From assembly GCA_009733575.1 (NCBI GenBank), contig ML769461.1, positions 124,001 through 188,000 on the forward strand: a DNA stretch of 64,000 nucleotides, given 5' to 3'. Position 1 is the first letter of the stretch. Each line of letters opens with the position of its first letter. The position numbers and the translations under genes were made by a program. The stretch comes from Gymnopus androsaceus JB14. Its lineage: Eukaryota; Basidiomycota; Agaricomycetes; Agaricales; Omphalotaceae. Positions 1 to 10,855 of this stretch are shown piece after piece. The notes beneath the pieces were generated by a model. It did no database searches. It was not told the origin of the DNA and saw only the letters and a program-made list of their open reading frames with translations.

Positions 1-2
1 CT

Positions 3-1103
3 ACTAACCTCACCCTTTTGCGAGGCTTCCTAGGCATGGCTGGTGTTGGGAGACGATGGATTGAAGGTTTCTCACTAATAGCTAAGCCTTTGACAGCTCT
101 TCTCCGTGGTACTGACGAACTTCCTTTCGAAATGACAACCGAGGCGCTGGAGGCGTTCGAGGAACTCAAACACAGGTCCTCTACCGCCCCAGTCATCATC
201 ATAATCGACTATCATATGGCCAAACTGCTTACTCAGAAACCGAGGAATTCGGACAACGGTCTTGTAGTGGTTGGAGTCGACGGGTCCTTACATGGCGCCG
301 GATGGGCACTGTACCAGATACTGGAGGGTCTCAAACGTCCCGCTGGTTTTGGATCGTGTACCTTTGGCTCTCGGGAACAAAATTACGGACAACCCAAATC
401 CGAACTTTACGCAGTTTTTTGTGCTTTCAGGGAGCTCCGACACCAAATCTGGGGCGTTCTGTTCCGACTAGATCACGACGCCATCTCCCTTGCAAAGATG
501 ATTTCGGAGCCAAACGACGTTCCTAACGCTCCGATTATGCATTGGGTGGCCTATATCAAACTCTTTGACTTTGAGACCAATCACGTCCCTGCGACTAAAC
601 ACCTCGCGGAAGATGGTCTTTCTCGTAGGCCTCGGGCACCTGGCGAGTCCGAAGAAACGGTGGAAGATGTCGAAGAATATTTGGACACTTTCATAAACAT
701 CGGGAAAGGTGTCGTCAACACTAAGTATATTTGGAATTCTCTCTTTATCAAGTTTGCTTCTACATACGATGACACCTGGAGATCGTTTGGGGTTACCCCC
801 GCTCTCTCAAAGTCCGAGGCTCTACATGTGTACGAACCCGGACAGGGACGAGTTACAATTTTCCCTGACCCTTGTTCTTCTTTCTCTTCGGCTTCTGCTC
901 TCCGAAATGTTTCCACTTACTCAGTCCACATTCTTCCAGAGCTACTGCAACAATGTAGTCCTAGAGAGGTCTCCGCTGTCTTCTGTGTCGAGGGTCGCCT
1001 GGTTGAAAAGAGCTACACTGTCTACGACGCTTACTCCACCCGTCTCGAAGATTCTTCGCCTGACAAACTCCCTGAGAAGCACAAGTTCAAGGTCCTGGAC
1101 TGA
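3..1103 (+). pseudogene. pol: gypsy pol: end of reverse transcriptase plus RNase H
   Basis: The frame is open from position 3 to a TGA at 1101-1103. It starts in the RT thumb/connection (RGFLGMAGVGRRWIEGF), followed by the RNase H domain. The first acidic residue lies in VVGVDGSLHGAGWAL, the catalytic Glu in YGQPKSELYAVFCAFRELRH, the next Asp in FRLDHDAISL, and the last in HLAEDGLSRRP. RNase H removes the RNA strand of the RNA:DNA hybrid during reverse transcription. The TGA is the only break between this part and the integrase, which follows in the same frame. In the intact family this would be one polyprotein. The RT active-site YxDD box is upstream of the window. Confidence 0.85.
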
Positions 1104-2603
1104 GATGGACTAGAGTTTTGGACCGAGATAGGGAGATATCTCGAATCAGGTGTCGTTCCCTCTAATTATAAATCTGATTCGGAGAAACTGGCCTTCCAGA
1201 AACGAGCGAGGAGGTTTTTCTTGCGTGATGGGCATATATGGCTGGCACCGAAGAAGTTGAAGGAGGATACTCTGCCGAGGCTTGTTGTCGTCAACGAGAA
1301 GAGGAGGGGAGAACTTATGGCTATGGCACATAATGAGACCGGCCATCGAGGTCGAGACGCTACCTATCAGCATCTACGTCTCCGTTTTTATTGGCCCAAT
1401 CTCTTTGACTCTGTTTCTTTCTTTGTTCGTTCATGCATTGAATGTCAGAAGCTAATTAAACCTCTCCCTATAGTTCCCTATAACATTTCATGGCAGACTT
1501 CTCTGCTTCGACACTTCAACTTAGACTGCATCCATATGCCAGATGGGGTCGAAGGATACAAGTATATCATCCAAGCCATCGAACCGAACATTTTATGGCC
1601 AGAAGCGAAAGCACTCAGGAAACTCTCATCGAAAGCTGTTGCCAAGTTCATTTACGAGCACATCATTGCTCAGTTTGGATGCGTCCCTGTGTTGTCGATG
1701 GACGGAGGTTCCGAGTTTCTCAAAGAAGTCTGTGAATTACTGACTACTTTGTACCATTGTCAGATAGTTATCTCAACACCGTATCATCCTCAAGGCAACG
1801 GTGTGGTAGAACGAGCCCATATCCCGCTTGTCGAAGCCATAGTGAAAGCGGCTGGGGACCATATTGGACAGTGGCCCAACTTGGTCGCGACAGGTCTTAT
1901 GGCCGTCAGGGTGATGGCTTCGTGTTCCACTATGTTTTCTCCTTACTATCTTCTTTATGGCGTTCACCCCATTCTTTCTTTTGATTTAGCGGAAGCAACC
2001 TGGCAAACTCTCAATTGGCACAAGGTTACGTCCACAACCGACTTACTCGCTATACGAATCCTACAGCTACAACGTCGGGATCCGCGCTTACACGATGCCT
2101 ACCTCAAAGTTCGACAGTCTCGACAACGGGCCATCGACGATCAAGCAAGGAGACACGGGAACACCTTCGATTTTCACGACTACGAAGAAGGGATGTACGT
2201 TTGGCTGCGGGAGTCCCAGCTCGAGACTACCAAGGGTAACAAAACAGACTGGACCTATTCAGGACCATTTATTATCCATTCCAAGCGGGACAACGGTTCC
2301 TACGTCCTAAGGGAACTTGACGGATCTCTCCTGCATGGACATGTCAATGCCCAGCGTCTACGTCTCTTTTACTTTCATCCTGAAAACCAGACTTTACGCT
2401 CACGAATTCCTACTAGACCAAAGCCTAAACCAACTGGTAAAGTCACCTCGATTTCTTATTCCTCCATATATTCTTCTTCCGCTGCTCTCGTTCATCAGTA
2501 CATCCAAGAGGAGGTTAGGCGTGAAGCGCAGGATGCGCTCAACCAAGGCCAGTCTCGATCCGGTGCTCTATACCGCGTCATCTCCTTCAATTTTATTTCT
2601 TAA
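1104..2603 (+). pseudogene. pol: gypsy pol: integrase
   Basis: Continues in the same frame directly after the TGA at 1101, so no separate start codon is needed. The zinc-binding HHCC domain is visible as HNETGHRGRDATYQHL followed by CIECQK. The catalytic core shows the DDE residues in FNLDCIHMP, LSMDGGSEF and NGVVERAHIPL. The C-terminal part carries the GPF/Y-like module (YSGPFIIHSKRDNGSYVL) typical of Ty3/gypsy integrases. No chromodomain is obvious in the Ser-rich tail. The enzyme inserts the cDNA into the host genome. From 1104 to the TAA near 2601 the frame is fully open, so the integrase itself is well preserved. Confidence 0.88.
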
Positions 2604-2747
2604 TTTCTCCTTTTTGGACAATCGAGCTTCCTTTTTTATATACCATCACTTTCTTCCTTGGGTTTCTAACCGTTCCATCTCCATCGCTCTTCTCTCGCGT
2701 TTCTTATAAATGTTGCTTTAAATTTTTTCTTCTTCCTTTCATCTCTC

Positions 2748-3780
2748 ATGCCTCTCTTTTCATCAATCCTTTCTTCACACTTGGTGATCCTCCCCGAGGA
2801 TCCTTTGCATGTTGATCCGCCGAGTACTGGCGCGTTTCCCGTTTTCGCTGTCTCTGAGCTTCTGGCTCACCTTGATCTGGTAAATGAAGGGCCTCCGTTG
2901 GAGAACTCTACCACCGTTTTTGCTACGGTCCCATACAGGGACTGTCCTTCCATTATCTCTTCTCCTACGGCCTCGAGCCGCTCGTCCACTTCCGTATCCT
3001 CTTTGATTTCGTTTTACGCTCCTGCGGAGTACCATGGTGTGCTCCCTGCGTTAGATAATCGGGCTTATCCTTTGGTTTCTCACATCGGTGCTCGTTACGA
3101 AAACCGTCACTCCGCTTGGACGAAGAAGGAGGAACTCTACTACAACTACTACGATTCCCTTTTCAGCCGATTGGGCCATTCGTGGAACCCTCCTTTTCCT
3201 ACGACTGGCTCCTCATTAGACAGACGCAACATCATTCGAGACGCAAATAACTCGATGATCTGTCCGTTCATTAACTTCCCTGTGCCTTCGTTGGGGGCTA
3301 TCAATGTCCGTTACGCTTTATATGATTCTTATGTTGAGATGGACAGGGCAGCGTTGTTTTATGAACGCGCTTGGTTTTCTATTCACATCGCTTATGGCGA
3401 CAACGGTTGTATTCCCATCTTCTATTTCCCTATTGCTACCTTTAGCCCATCACATTGTACAGACGTGACTTTCAATGTTTTTTCCCCTGACGGTTCCCTT
3501 TATAGATCTACATACACCAGACTGACCTCTGCCCCTCGTGCCGAGTACGCTTGGAACCTCGGTGAAGGACCTCGAATGGAGTAAAATTTTTACTGATTTC
3601 CGGTCTTCTTTCCTTTTGTCTAGCTACGCCACTAAACACGTCTGGTCCGTCGACTTAGAGAACCGTTTACAGTGGGCTTACTACGAGTTGCCGCGAGTCT
3701 CTGCCAGAGTTGAGATGGAATTCGGCGCTATTGGGACGGCTGCCTTCTACGAAGGTTTGGTACGCTGGTTTTCCGGTTAA
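2748..3780 (+). pseudogene. extra ORF between gypsy pol and 3' LTR, probably frameshifted
   Basis: A 278-codon ORF (2748-3584) begins 145 nt after the integrase stop and is followed by an overlapping ORF in another frame ending at 3780. The two parts look like one gene of about 340 codons with a frameshift near 3540-3584, because both have the same Tyr/Trp-rich, Ser/Thr-rich composition. Residues 1-90 are Ser/Pro-rich, and the rest is aromatic-rich (for example WTKKEELYYNYYDSLFSRLG). There is no signal peptide and no convincing membrane segment, so calling it env is not justified. Its place between pol and LTR matches the extra 3' ORFs reported in some fungal and plant gypsy elements. The function is unknown. 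Confidence 0.55.
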
Positions 3781-3960
3781 TTGTATCGTTCATGCGTCCA
3801 TCTTCTCCTACCCGCATCCCTCTATCTTTTTATTTTTATTTTTTATTTTCTACCGTCGCCTCGCCTGCTGCTGCTGTTTATTCATACTCCTTTCCATTTG
3901 CGATGTTTCTTTTCTTTTCCTGTTCCTCTCCTTTCCATTTTTCCTCACTACATTCGAGTG

Positions 3961-3978
3961 GAGTCTGGGGACAGACTC
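3961..3978. repeat. perfect inverted repeat next to the probable polypurine tract
   Basis: GAGTCTG and CAGACTC flank a GGGA loop. It lies in a purine-rich stretch (gagtggagtctgggga) just upstream of the probable 3' LTR, where the polypurine tract of a gypsy element is expected. Confidence 0.5.
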
Positions 3979-3992
3979 AAAGTATCCCCCTC

Positions 3993-4645
3993 TGTGGAAG
4001 TGCGATTCACTCCACTCATTGACACCCAATACGTATCTACTTATCTCACTGTGGCCAAAGGGTTCTGTGCGCCAGGAAGATCCCAACGAGTCCGGTCCTC
4101 CAGCCATCGCCAGAGCCTGAGCAACTCTGTGGGAGGCTTAGTCCACCTCCAATCAATGCGGGAATACGTCAAGAGGTAACCTGACTCGACGTGGATTCCA
4201 AACGCATCCAGGCCTGGAGGAGCGTCTGCGAGGACAATTACTGTATTTGTTTCCTTATTTGGCGTAGTTTCCGTACTTTACCCCATACTTTCCCCGCGCT
4301 TTGGTGCTTACCTAATTAATTCCCCTTTTGACCTCAACCTCCATATCGCGAAGACCAACGTGTCTTTAGTCTGAGTTTCGACTTCATATCTTCAAGCAAC
4401 GTCTCGAAGATATCGTTCTTGCCTCACTCGCGATTCTAACGAATCGTTTACTCGGTACATCGACCCAGATTAGGTCGATTCAGCTCTTCTCATCGTCTTG
4501 AACGATGCCTAACTCGATAACGAATTAGGCAATTCGTCCAAGTCTTGGAGCTCATATTCTAGGTGAGTATCTACACCTATTTCTCCATTTATCTCGCTAC
4601 TGGTCAACATCGTTCGCTGTGGGAACGTTGTCGCTATCTTTTACA
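3993..4645 (+). repeat. probable 3' LTR of the gypsy element
   Basis: Proposed from a TGTGG start just after the purine-rich hairpin to a TTACA end, immediately before copia coding sequence resumes. The boundaries are inferred: the 5' LTR that would prove them is outside the window. The flanking 5 bp on the right are ggcag (4646-4650), and a matching copy is predicted on the far side of the element. Confidence 0.4.
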
Positions 4646-7139
4646 GGCAGGCGTCGAGCTCGCTAGCCCGACTGATATACCTTGTTCCATCTTGGAACAA
4701 CTCATTCTTCCACACCGCATCCGTGTAGCCTTGGACTTGTCTCCTGGTTGCTTGTACTGAGCCAAAAGTCTCGAGTGTATTTGAGATAGGCGTAGACACG
4801 GCATACACCATTCCAATGAGTAATGCCGGGGTTTTGTGAAAAGCGAGCAAGGATAGAAACTGCATACGTGATGTCAGGTCTCGTAGCGACGGATAAGTAC
4901 TGGAGAGCACCAAGGGCTTCTCTGTAGGGTTTGTTGCACATAAAAGCGATATCCTCGACCGTTTTGGGTGACTGGTCTTTGGTGAGGTGAATGTGGGGAT
5001 CGAAGGGAATAGAGAGTGGCTTTATATCCGAGAATCCATAGCAAGAGAGTATGGCGTCAATGTATGACCGCTGGGATAAGTGAATCGTCGGATCTCGATC
5101 CCAAGTAGCCAATGAATTTCTCCAGAATCAACAACTTCAATTATAGCCCCAATATCCTTCTTTAGTTTCTCCATGATGGCCAGGGTTTCGGTAACCAATG
5201 TCATGTCGTCAACATGTATGAAAATGATGGTGAAGGGATTAGTGCAATAGAAAACAGCATGATCAAAATCAGACCGTTTAAACCCCAGTTGGGTCATGAT
5301 TTCCCTGAATCACATGTACCATCGTTGACCAGCTTGTTTAAGTCCGTAAAGTGCGAGTTTAAGCCGTAAGGTTTGACCTGGTTTTACCCCTATATCAATG
5401 CCTGGAGGTGCCTTCATAAAAATGCGCTCATTGTCGTCCAATTTCCCGTAAAGATAAGCTGATTTCACATCCATTTGGTGAATAATCATGCTCTTCTCAG
5501 CTCCAATGCTGAGTATAGCATGGGCTGATGCAAGTTTTGCGACAGATGCGAAGGTTTCGTCTGGGAAGTAGTCAACATCTGGGATCTGATTAAATCCACG
5601 TACAACAAGACGAGCTTGGTGTCCTGTAATGTGACCTCATTCATCCTTCTTGGTCCAATAGACCCATTTGGATGTGAGAATATTGGCATCTGGAGGTGGA
5701 GTGACAATTGTATAGGTTCCACGCTCCTGGAGTCTGGAGATTTTGTCCTTCATGGCATCGTACCATTTGGAGCTGTCAGGTTGTTGCATAGCTTCTGCAA
5801 CAGATAAAGGATCAGATTTGATTTCTGATGTTACCTGACCTAGAGATGCGGTAAGATGTCACAACTCATCACTTCCTTCTCCAAGTCCTTCAATGACATC
5901 CCTGATCTTCTTGGTGGGTCGTCTGACTTGTTTCCCAGATACTTTGTCTGGTGCAATTGGTTCGGTGATTTCTTCTGGAACTGGTATGACAGGCTGTTCC
6001 AACTCGGTGACCGATGTTTCTAAATTTCCCAAATTTCCATCCTCCCCTTCAATGGGTTGGATCTGCCTGTCAGAGAAAACTATGTTCCTCTCTGTTGTGA
6101 CAGTGTGACATGTTGGCCAGTAGATGTAGTGACCATTCGATTCGGGTTCGAGTCCTATCCAGCATCCTTCCTGGGCCTGTGGTTCCAATTTGCCGGGTTC
6201 CTTTTCTCGTTTAACATAAACAATACTGCCGAAGATGCAAAGATTAGTAATGTCCGGTTTGATACCAAACCATTTCTTGTATGGAGTGGCCATTCCAATG
6301 GCCTTCTTTGGTGTTCGATTCCAAACATATACCGCATATTTCATCATGAATCCCCAAAGCCATTTTGGGAGTCCTGATGAGATCAAAAGACTTCAAACTG
6401 CATTCAGCAACGTTCGATGTGCGCGTTCCGCTATACCGTTGTGTTCCGGGGTGTTGTGTACCGTGAGACGTTGTTGTGTCCCAATACGTTCCAGATATGC
6501 CATGAATTCGTTACTGAGAAATTCTCCCCCTTGATCAGAGTGGAGAACTTTAACAGTTGTGCCGTATTGTGTTTGGAGACCTGTTTGGAGAACCACGTAC
6601 TGTGCGAATGATCTGTCCTTCAACTTCATTTGGGGTTCCTCCAACCAATCAGTTGCTTCGTCAACTAGAGTCAGCATGTAAGTGCAATGGTTTACTGTCC
6701 TGACTTGTGCTGGTCCCTACACGTCCATGTGGAAAATATCTCCAAACTTCTCCGCACAGGGAGATGATCGCACTTGAGCGATAGGGTACCTGGATGCTTT
6801 CCCAAGCATACAAGCACAGCATTCTGGTTCGTCCATTTGCTTCGGATCCAATCCAATTCCACGGACCTGGTTGTCTCGGAACATATGCTTCACGTAAGCA
6901 TAGTTGAGGTGACCTAAGATGCAGTGTGCCTCATAAAGAGATACCAATCTGCCAATCTTAGTTGAATAAGCATGTTCCCGTGATGGGATCTGGTATAGTC
7001 CGTTAGTCTTTGGGATAACTCCCACGAGTTTCCCCTGGCGATCTCTGATCGTCATTTTACCATTTGCAGTGTGGATGGCGTAACCATCATCGTCGAGTTT
7101 TCCCAGTGATACAAGTGTGTGTTGGGAGTGTCTGGACAT
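4646..7139 (-). pseudogene. pol: copia pol: integrase, reverse transcriptase, start of RNase H
   Basis: One frame runs from 7139 to about 5110, interrupted by stops at 6717 (TAG), 6393, 5859, 5637 and 5310 (all TGA). The pre-integrase zinc finger is visible as HCILGHLNY with CCACMLG. The integrase core shows LTLVDEATDW, LHSDQGGEFLS and NGIAERAHRTL. RT includes QMDVKSAYLYGKL, LYGLKQAGQRWYM and the active site IFIHVDDMTLV. After a frameshift near 5110 the thumb continues (TIHLSQRSYIDAIL, ATRPDITYAVSILARFS). After another near 4735 the RNase H start GYTDA appears and then breaks off. Without the damage this would be a typical copia polyprotein. Confidence 0.85.
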
Positions 7140-9175
7140 AGAAGGGTGTGATGGAGCTTTAGCGTTTGAACTTCATGTCCATATGTGGGGAGATCAAGAT
7201 GGAGTGTGCCAGAGATGTTTGCCGTGAAGGTTTCCGCGTTAGCTGCCTGAATGACTTGTGTTGGAATCTCCCTTTGATTCCTGAGTTCATTGGTGAGTGG
7301 CATCATGTGGGTAGAGCATCTGGAGTCAAAAAGAATTGCTCCGTAACCGTGGGCTGCAGCGTAAGCGTGATCACCTTTTCCAACTCCTTCTTCAGTATCA
7401 TATTCGAATTTGAAGGAAGGAAAGAGATTAATGTCGACATATACTTCTTCCTCCTCTTCATCCTTAAGAGTAAGAGGTGGCGGAGTATTGATTTTAATGT
7501 CTTGCACCGCATCACAGCTGTATTTCTGACATCTGTGATTGCTCAGCGATGAAAGAGCTAATTTGTATTTATCAGCTATTTCGGAAAAATTGAAAACAAG
7601 ATTCCCATGCTTAGCGGGAATTTTGATTGCTGCCCATGATGACTCTGGTACTTCCTCAATCATGGATGAGGATGCCACTTCGTTGTTCTTCGGCCTATCT
7701 CTCCAGTTCCCATCCAACTTCTTCTCCTGCTTCTCTTTAGGAGCTTTTGTCTCCTTGGCCTCGTTGGCCTGACTGCATTTCTCCAATGAACATTGATTTC
7801 CAAAGTGACCTTTACCTCCGCAGTTGTAACAAACAGAGTCCTGATGACTCATTGATCCTCCATGGCCTCTACCTCTGCCTCGGGAATTTCCCCTAAAGGA
7901 ATTTCCACAACCTCGAAAACCTTCTCTTCCCCTGTTACCGGCATAGTTCGCCAATTCCTTCTTGTGATCATGTCACATTTGGTGTACCATTGATTCAGCA
8001 CGAATGGTAGAAATGAGCTCCGCAGGATTGAGCTTCTTGTCTGATTTAGCAGAGAAAACAGCCAATGCGTTTATGGTGGCTTTGAAGGTGTCGGGGACAG
8101 AGGACATAATGGTGTTGACGAATATATTGTTGTTGATATTGATTCCTCTTGTCATGAGGTCGTCCCGGATGCTGATCATATCATCCAAATGTTTATTGAC
8201 CTTGGATGGGTCCATGCATTGCATGGTGTGAAGTCGTCTTTGTAAAAATGATTCAGTAAGAGCGTTTTTAGAATCATGATCAGTGAGTAAATTTTCCCAC
8301 AACTGTTTCGTATTGTTGTAGTGCCTATACCTGCGGAATATTCCATCTGATAACCTGCCAATGATTGCATTAAGCAAATCACTATCCTTTCCCCTGTGCT
8401 TGTCATTTGATCCTTGAGCAAGATCAGGTTGCAGATTCCATTCCAAATAATACTGATAGCCAATAGATCTGGCTGCAAATTCCACTCAAGTTTTCCACGT
8501 GTCCCAATTTGATCCGTCCGACTTTAAGGTTGTAACCTTATCAAAGGCTTTGTTTGCTTTAGACATTTTGTCATTGTTGTCGGAATCAGCAACTAAAGCG
8601 CCTGGTGATCCGGGATCTGATGGCGATGGGGATCTGTGTGGAGAAGGTGATTCTGTATTTGAATATGGAAATTGGGGTGCAGTGCCCTGTGGAGATGGTT
8701 GTGGAGGTGTAGGTGGGGTTGGTTCGCGTTTTGGTGCAGGTGATTGGGATGGAGCGGGAGTATGCTGTTGTGAGGATGATGCTATAGGCTGAGCAGCAGG
8801 TGCTTCAGTATCCTCTTCTTTGTTGTCGTCTTCATCATCGGCGATGTGCTGTAAGTGGGTTCTGATAATTGTCTCCTGGTCTTTCGCAATGGGTTTCGCA
8901 AAATTCGCTAATTTACCTGTCCAAGGTACGTCGTATTGATTTAGGCAATGTTGTTTGTTGCACTGGTCCCACTTTCCAGTGGTTCAGTTCTTGTACCTGT
9001 TGACTAATTTGTTGATGTCAAAGATGTGTGGGTGTCCTTTACAAGGAACAGTGTTGTCTGTGGGAGGTAATGGTGCTGATCTCTGCTGTGGCGTTACAGC
9101 TTTGCTACTCAATGAGCTGGCTTGTTCCGATGCAATGGAATGTTGTCGAGTTACTGGTGGTGGTGCTTGTTGCAA
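7052..9175 (-). pseudogene. gag: copia gag, zinc knuckle and protease
   Basis: One frame (interrupted by TGA at 8984, 8486 and 7973) encodes a Pro/Ser-rich N-terminus, a UBN2-type gag core (LWENLLTDHDSKNALTES, MDPSKVNKHLDDMISIRDDL), an Arg/Gly-rich linker and a CCHC knuckle (CYNCGGKGHFGNQC). The protease follows, with the active site AILFDSRCSTHM. The usual copia motif is DSG or DTG, so the catalytic Gly is replaced by Arg here. A frameshift in a short AC run near 7110 separates it from pol. The true start lies upstream of 9175 and cannot be fixed: another in-frame TGA occurs shortly upstream. Confidence 0.8.
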
Positions 9176-9233
9176 TGATTTTATCTCCTGTCGAGTTCAT
9201 AGTGGTGGAGGGTCTGGCCTCATCAGGAAAAAT

Positions 9234-9560
9234 GGTCTGGGCCAAGGATAGCCTAGGTAACCTAAGCCTCCTAGGTTACAGGGGCTGGACTTGGGATGGC
9301 CTAGGCAGCCTAGGCCTCCTAGGTTACCTAGGACTATCTCAGGCTGCCTGAGGTTTCCCCAGGGTTCTTCCAGGTTTCCTCAGGTTTTCTCAGGTTTCTC
9401 AGGTTTTCTCAGGTTTTCTCAGGTTTTCTCAGGTGACTCAGGTTGTCAAAAGTCCACCCCCTAATTCCTAGGTCATCCTAAAGGAACCTAGGCAACCTAG
9501 GTGGCCTAGGTGGCCTAGGTGTCTTTGAGTTACCTTGAGGTTAACTTCAGGCCATCCAAG
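9234..9560. repeat. CCTAGG palindrome cluster and TCTCAGGTTT tandem repeat in the copia leader
   Basis: Eleven exact CCTAGG palindromes lie between 9252 and 9519 (9252, 9270, 9300, 9309, 9318, 9327, 9467, 9487, 9496, 9505, 9514), many 9 bp apart. Between the two clusters is a tandem run of about 10-bp TCTCAGGTTT units (about 9375-9435). The block sits between the probable primer-binding site and the first gag codons of the copia element, that is, in its untranslated leader. Confidence 0.85.
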
Positions 9561-9631
9561 GCCCAAACAGTTTTTCCTGATGCTGGGTGGCATGAACAAG
9601 AGTTACGGCAATATGATGCATCAATGGTTAA

Positions 9632-9648
9632 GGCCGGGGCCCATAACC
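9632..9648 (-). other. candidate primer-binding site of the copia element
   Basis: Directly inside the 5' LTR end (minus strand) the sequence reads GGTTATGGGCCCCGGCC, the position where a tRNA primer would anneal. The tRNA is not identified. Confidence 0.4.
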
Positions 9649-10016
9649 TATTAGAGTTACGTTCCTAAATAGGAAGTAGCAGCAGTAAGTCCACACAGGA
9701 CTTAGTAGTAGCGATCACACAGATTGATGGGGGACGACGGTGTTATTACAGGGTATAGTACCTAAGCTTATATACAGTCCTAAGTACAAACAATACTGTA
9801 TATCGGGCAGGTGGCTACTGTGTGAATATATGTGGCTACTGTCCATACGGTAAAGTGGGTACTGCGAGATAGTAAGTGGATACGGCGAGAGACTGAGTGG
9901 AGTCTGCAAGGCGATAGTAGTGGAGTGCATGGGATGGTGATACAAACAAGTGGAGACTACGAGAAAGTGTTCCATGTATAGTTCGATAAGATATATTTAC
10001 CTTTGATATTCCAACA
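9649..10016 (-). repeat. 5' LTR of the copia element
   Basis: On the minus strand it starts TGTTGGAATATCAAAGGTA and ends AACTCTAATA, matching the solo LTR at 12242-12592 over its full length with scattered differences. It carries several GGATAC/GGCTACTG sub-repeats. Its left neighbour is the copia leader, its right flank is ctttc. The left flank (taacc) is internal, so no target duplication is expected here. Confidence 0.8.
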
Positions 10017-10855
10017 CTTTCAATCACCTTATCATGCATGCTGATTTTTGAAAACAATTATCTTATATCGGGTTCACATTCTATAGCTCAAATTTCTTAT
10101 TGTTCAGATGTATAGATCAGTAAATGTAATCTATATCTTGCATGGACCTAATACTTACTCATAAAATTTTATGAATCTTATTAGCTTTTGTGTCCTTATA
10201 TATGAGCACAATCTGGAGCAGATTCTGTTCACTCAAGTTTTTTTTTGATTTTGAAAGTTTCTGTCTGCCAATCAGGACTTTGCAAACATCAGAAATCAGT
10301 ATGTAATTCATAAATAATATCATTTGCCAGGAACTGTCTACTTTCGTATGCAAATTTGGTAGAGGTTAAATTTTTCCCTTTCCCGTGTGCCTTGAAACTA
10401 ATGACAGTAACTCAATCTTTTAAGAAATGATTGATTTCACTGAATAAACACGACTTCGAGATTTTTCACTTGTAAAGGGCCCTAGGAACTATTCTCCGAG
10501 GGGCTAAATTCTCAAAAACTCAAAGTCATTTTTATTCAGAGGCATTTTTTCAATTCTTCTTTGGATCAAGCAACTGTCATTAGTTTCGCAAATCGCTGTA
10601 ATACCATTGAGTGTAGGCAATTGCTATTTCTTTAGGATTTGGTAGCCAACATGATAAAACCTAGGTGATGAACTTGATTAAAGCTGTATTGTTGAATGTA
10701 GTAGCTGCAGGAATATTTGTTAGGTAATGAGTAAGCTCAGTTGATACAACTTCATCAAAGGAGGGAATCAAGGAGTGAGGCAAACAGGGGCAAGAACAAT
10801 TAATTAAAAAATTGTAGCTACCTACTTTATATATGGAAGTGGATACTGTACTGTT
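10017..10855. other. AT-rich stretch without recognisable genes
   Basis: Only short ORFs without family features are present. There is no clear terminal repeat or RNA gene. It is probably relic repeat DNA. Confidence 0.5.

Larger units (their letters stand above)
1..4645 (+). mobile_element. Ty3/gypsy LTR retrotransposon, 3' part
   Basis: The window opens inside the reverse transcriptase and continues through RNase H, integrase, an extra downstream ORF and a probable 3' LTR. The order RT-RNase H-integrase is diagnostic for Ty3/gypsy (in copia the integrase precedes RT). The 5' LTR, gag and protease lie upstream of the window. The element ends at or near 4645, where truncated minus-strand copia coding sequence begins abruptly, so it appears to have inserted into a copia element. 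The internal TGA at 1101 and the probable frameshift in the extra ORF indicate a non-autonomous copy. Confidence 0.85.
4646..10016 (-). mobile_element. Ty1/copia LTR retrotransposon, 3'-truncated and degenerate
   Basis: Read on the minus strand the order is 5' LTR (10016-9649), leader, gag with CCHC knuckle, protease, integrase, reverse transcriptase and the start of RNase H. This is the copia order, with integrase before RT. RNase H breaks off at about 4646, where the gypsy end lies, so the rest of the copia element should sit to the left of the gypsy insertion, outside the window. Eight in-frame stop codons and at least three indels show the copy is dead. A solo LTR of the same family is at 12242-12592. 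Confidence 0.85.

Noticed and set aside
2748..3780. Envelope protein of the gypsy element
   Set aside because: No signal peptide, cleavage site or transmembrane anchor is visible.
7100..7139. Programmed gag-pol frameshift in copia
   Set aside because: The shift falls inside the region between protease and integrase, at a short AC run that looks like slippage, and the copy has many other lesions.
5310..8986. TGA recoding (selenocysteine or alternative code)
   Set aside because: TGA terminates a host gene here (30972), and TGA occurs at unrelated positions in several transposons; mutation is simpler.
8499..9351. Plus-strand Gly-rich ORFs over the copia gag
   Set aside because: They are antisense shadows of the Pro/Ser-rich gag N-terminus.
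9250..9520. CCTAGG array as a CRISPR
   Set aside because: Units are 6 bp with 3-bp gaps, in a eukaryotic retroelement leader; no repeat-spacer structure.
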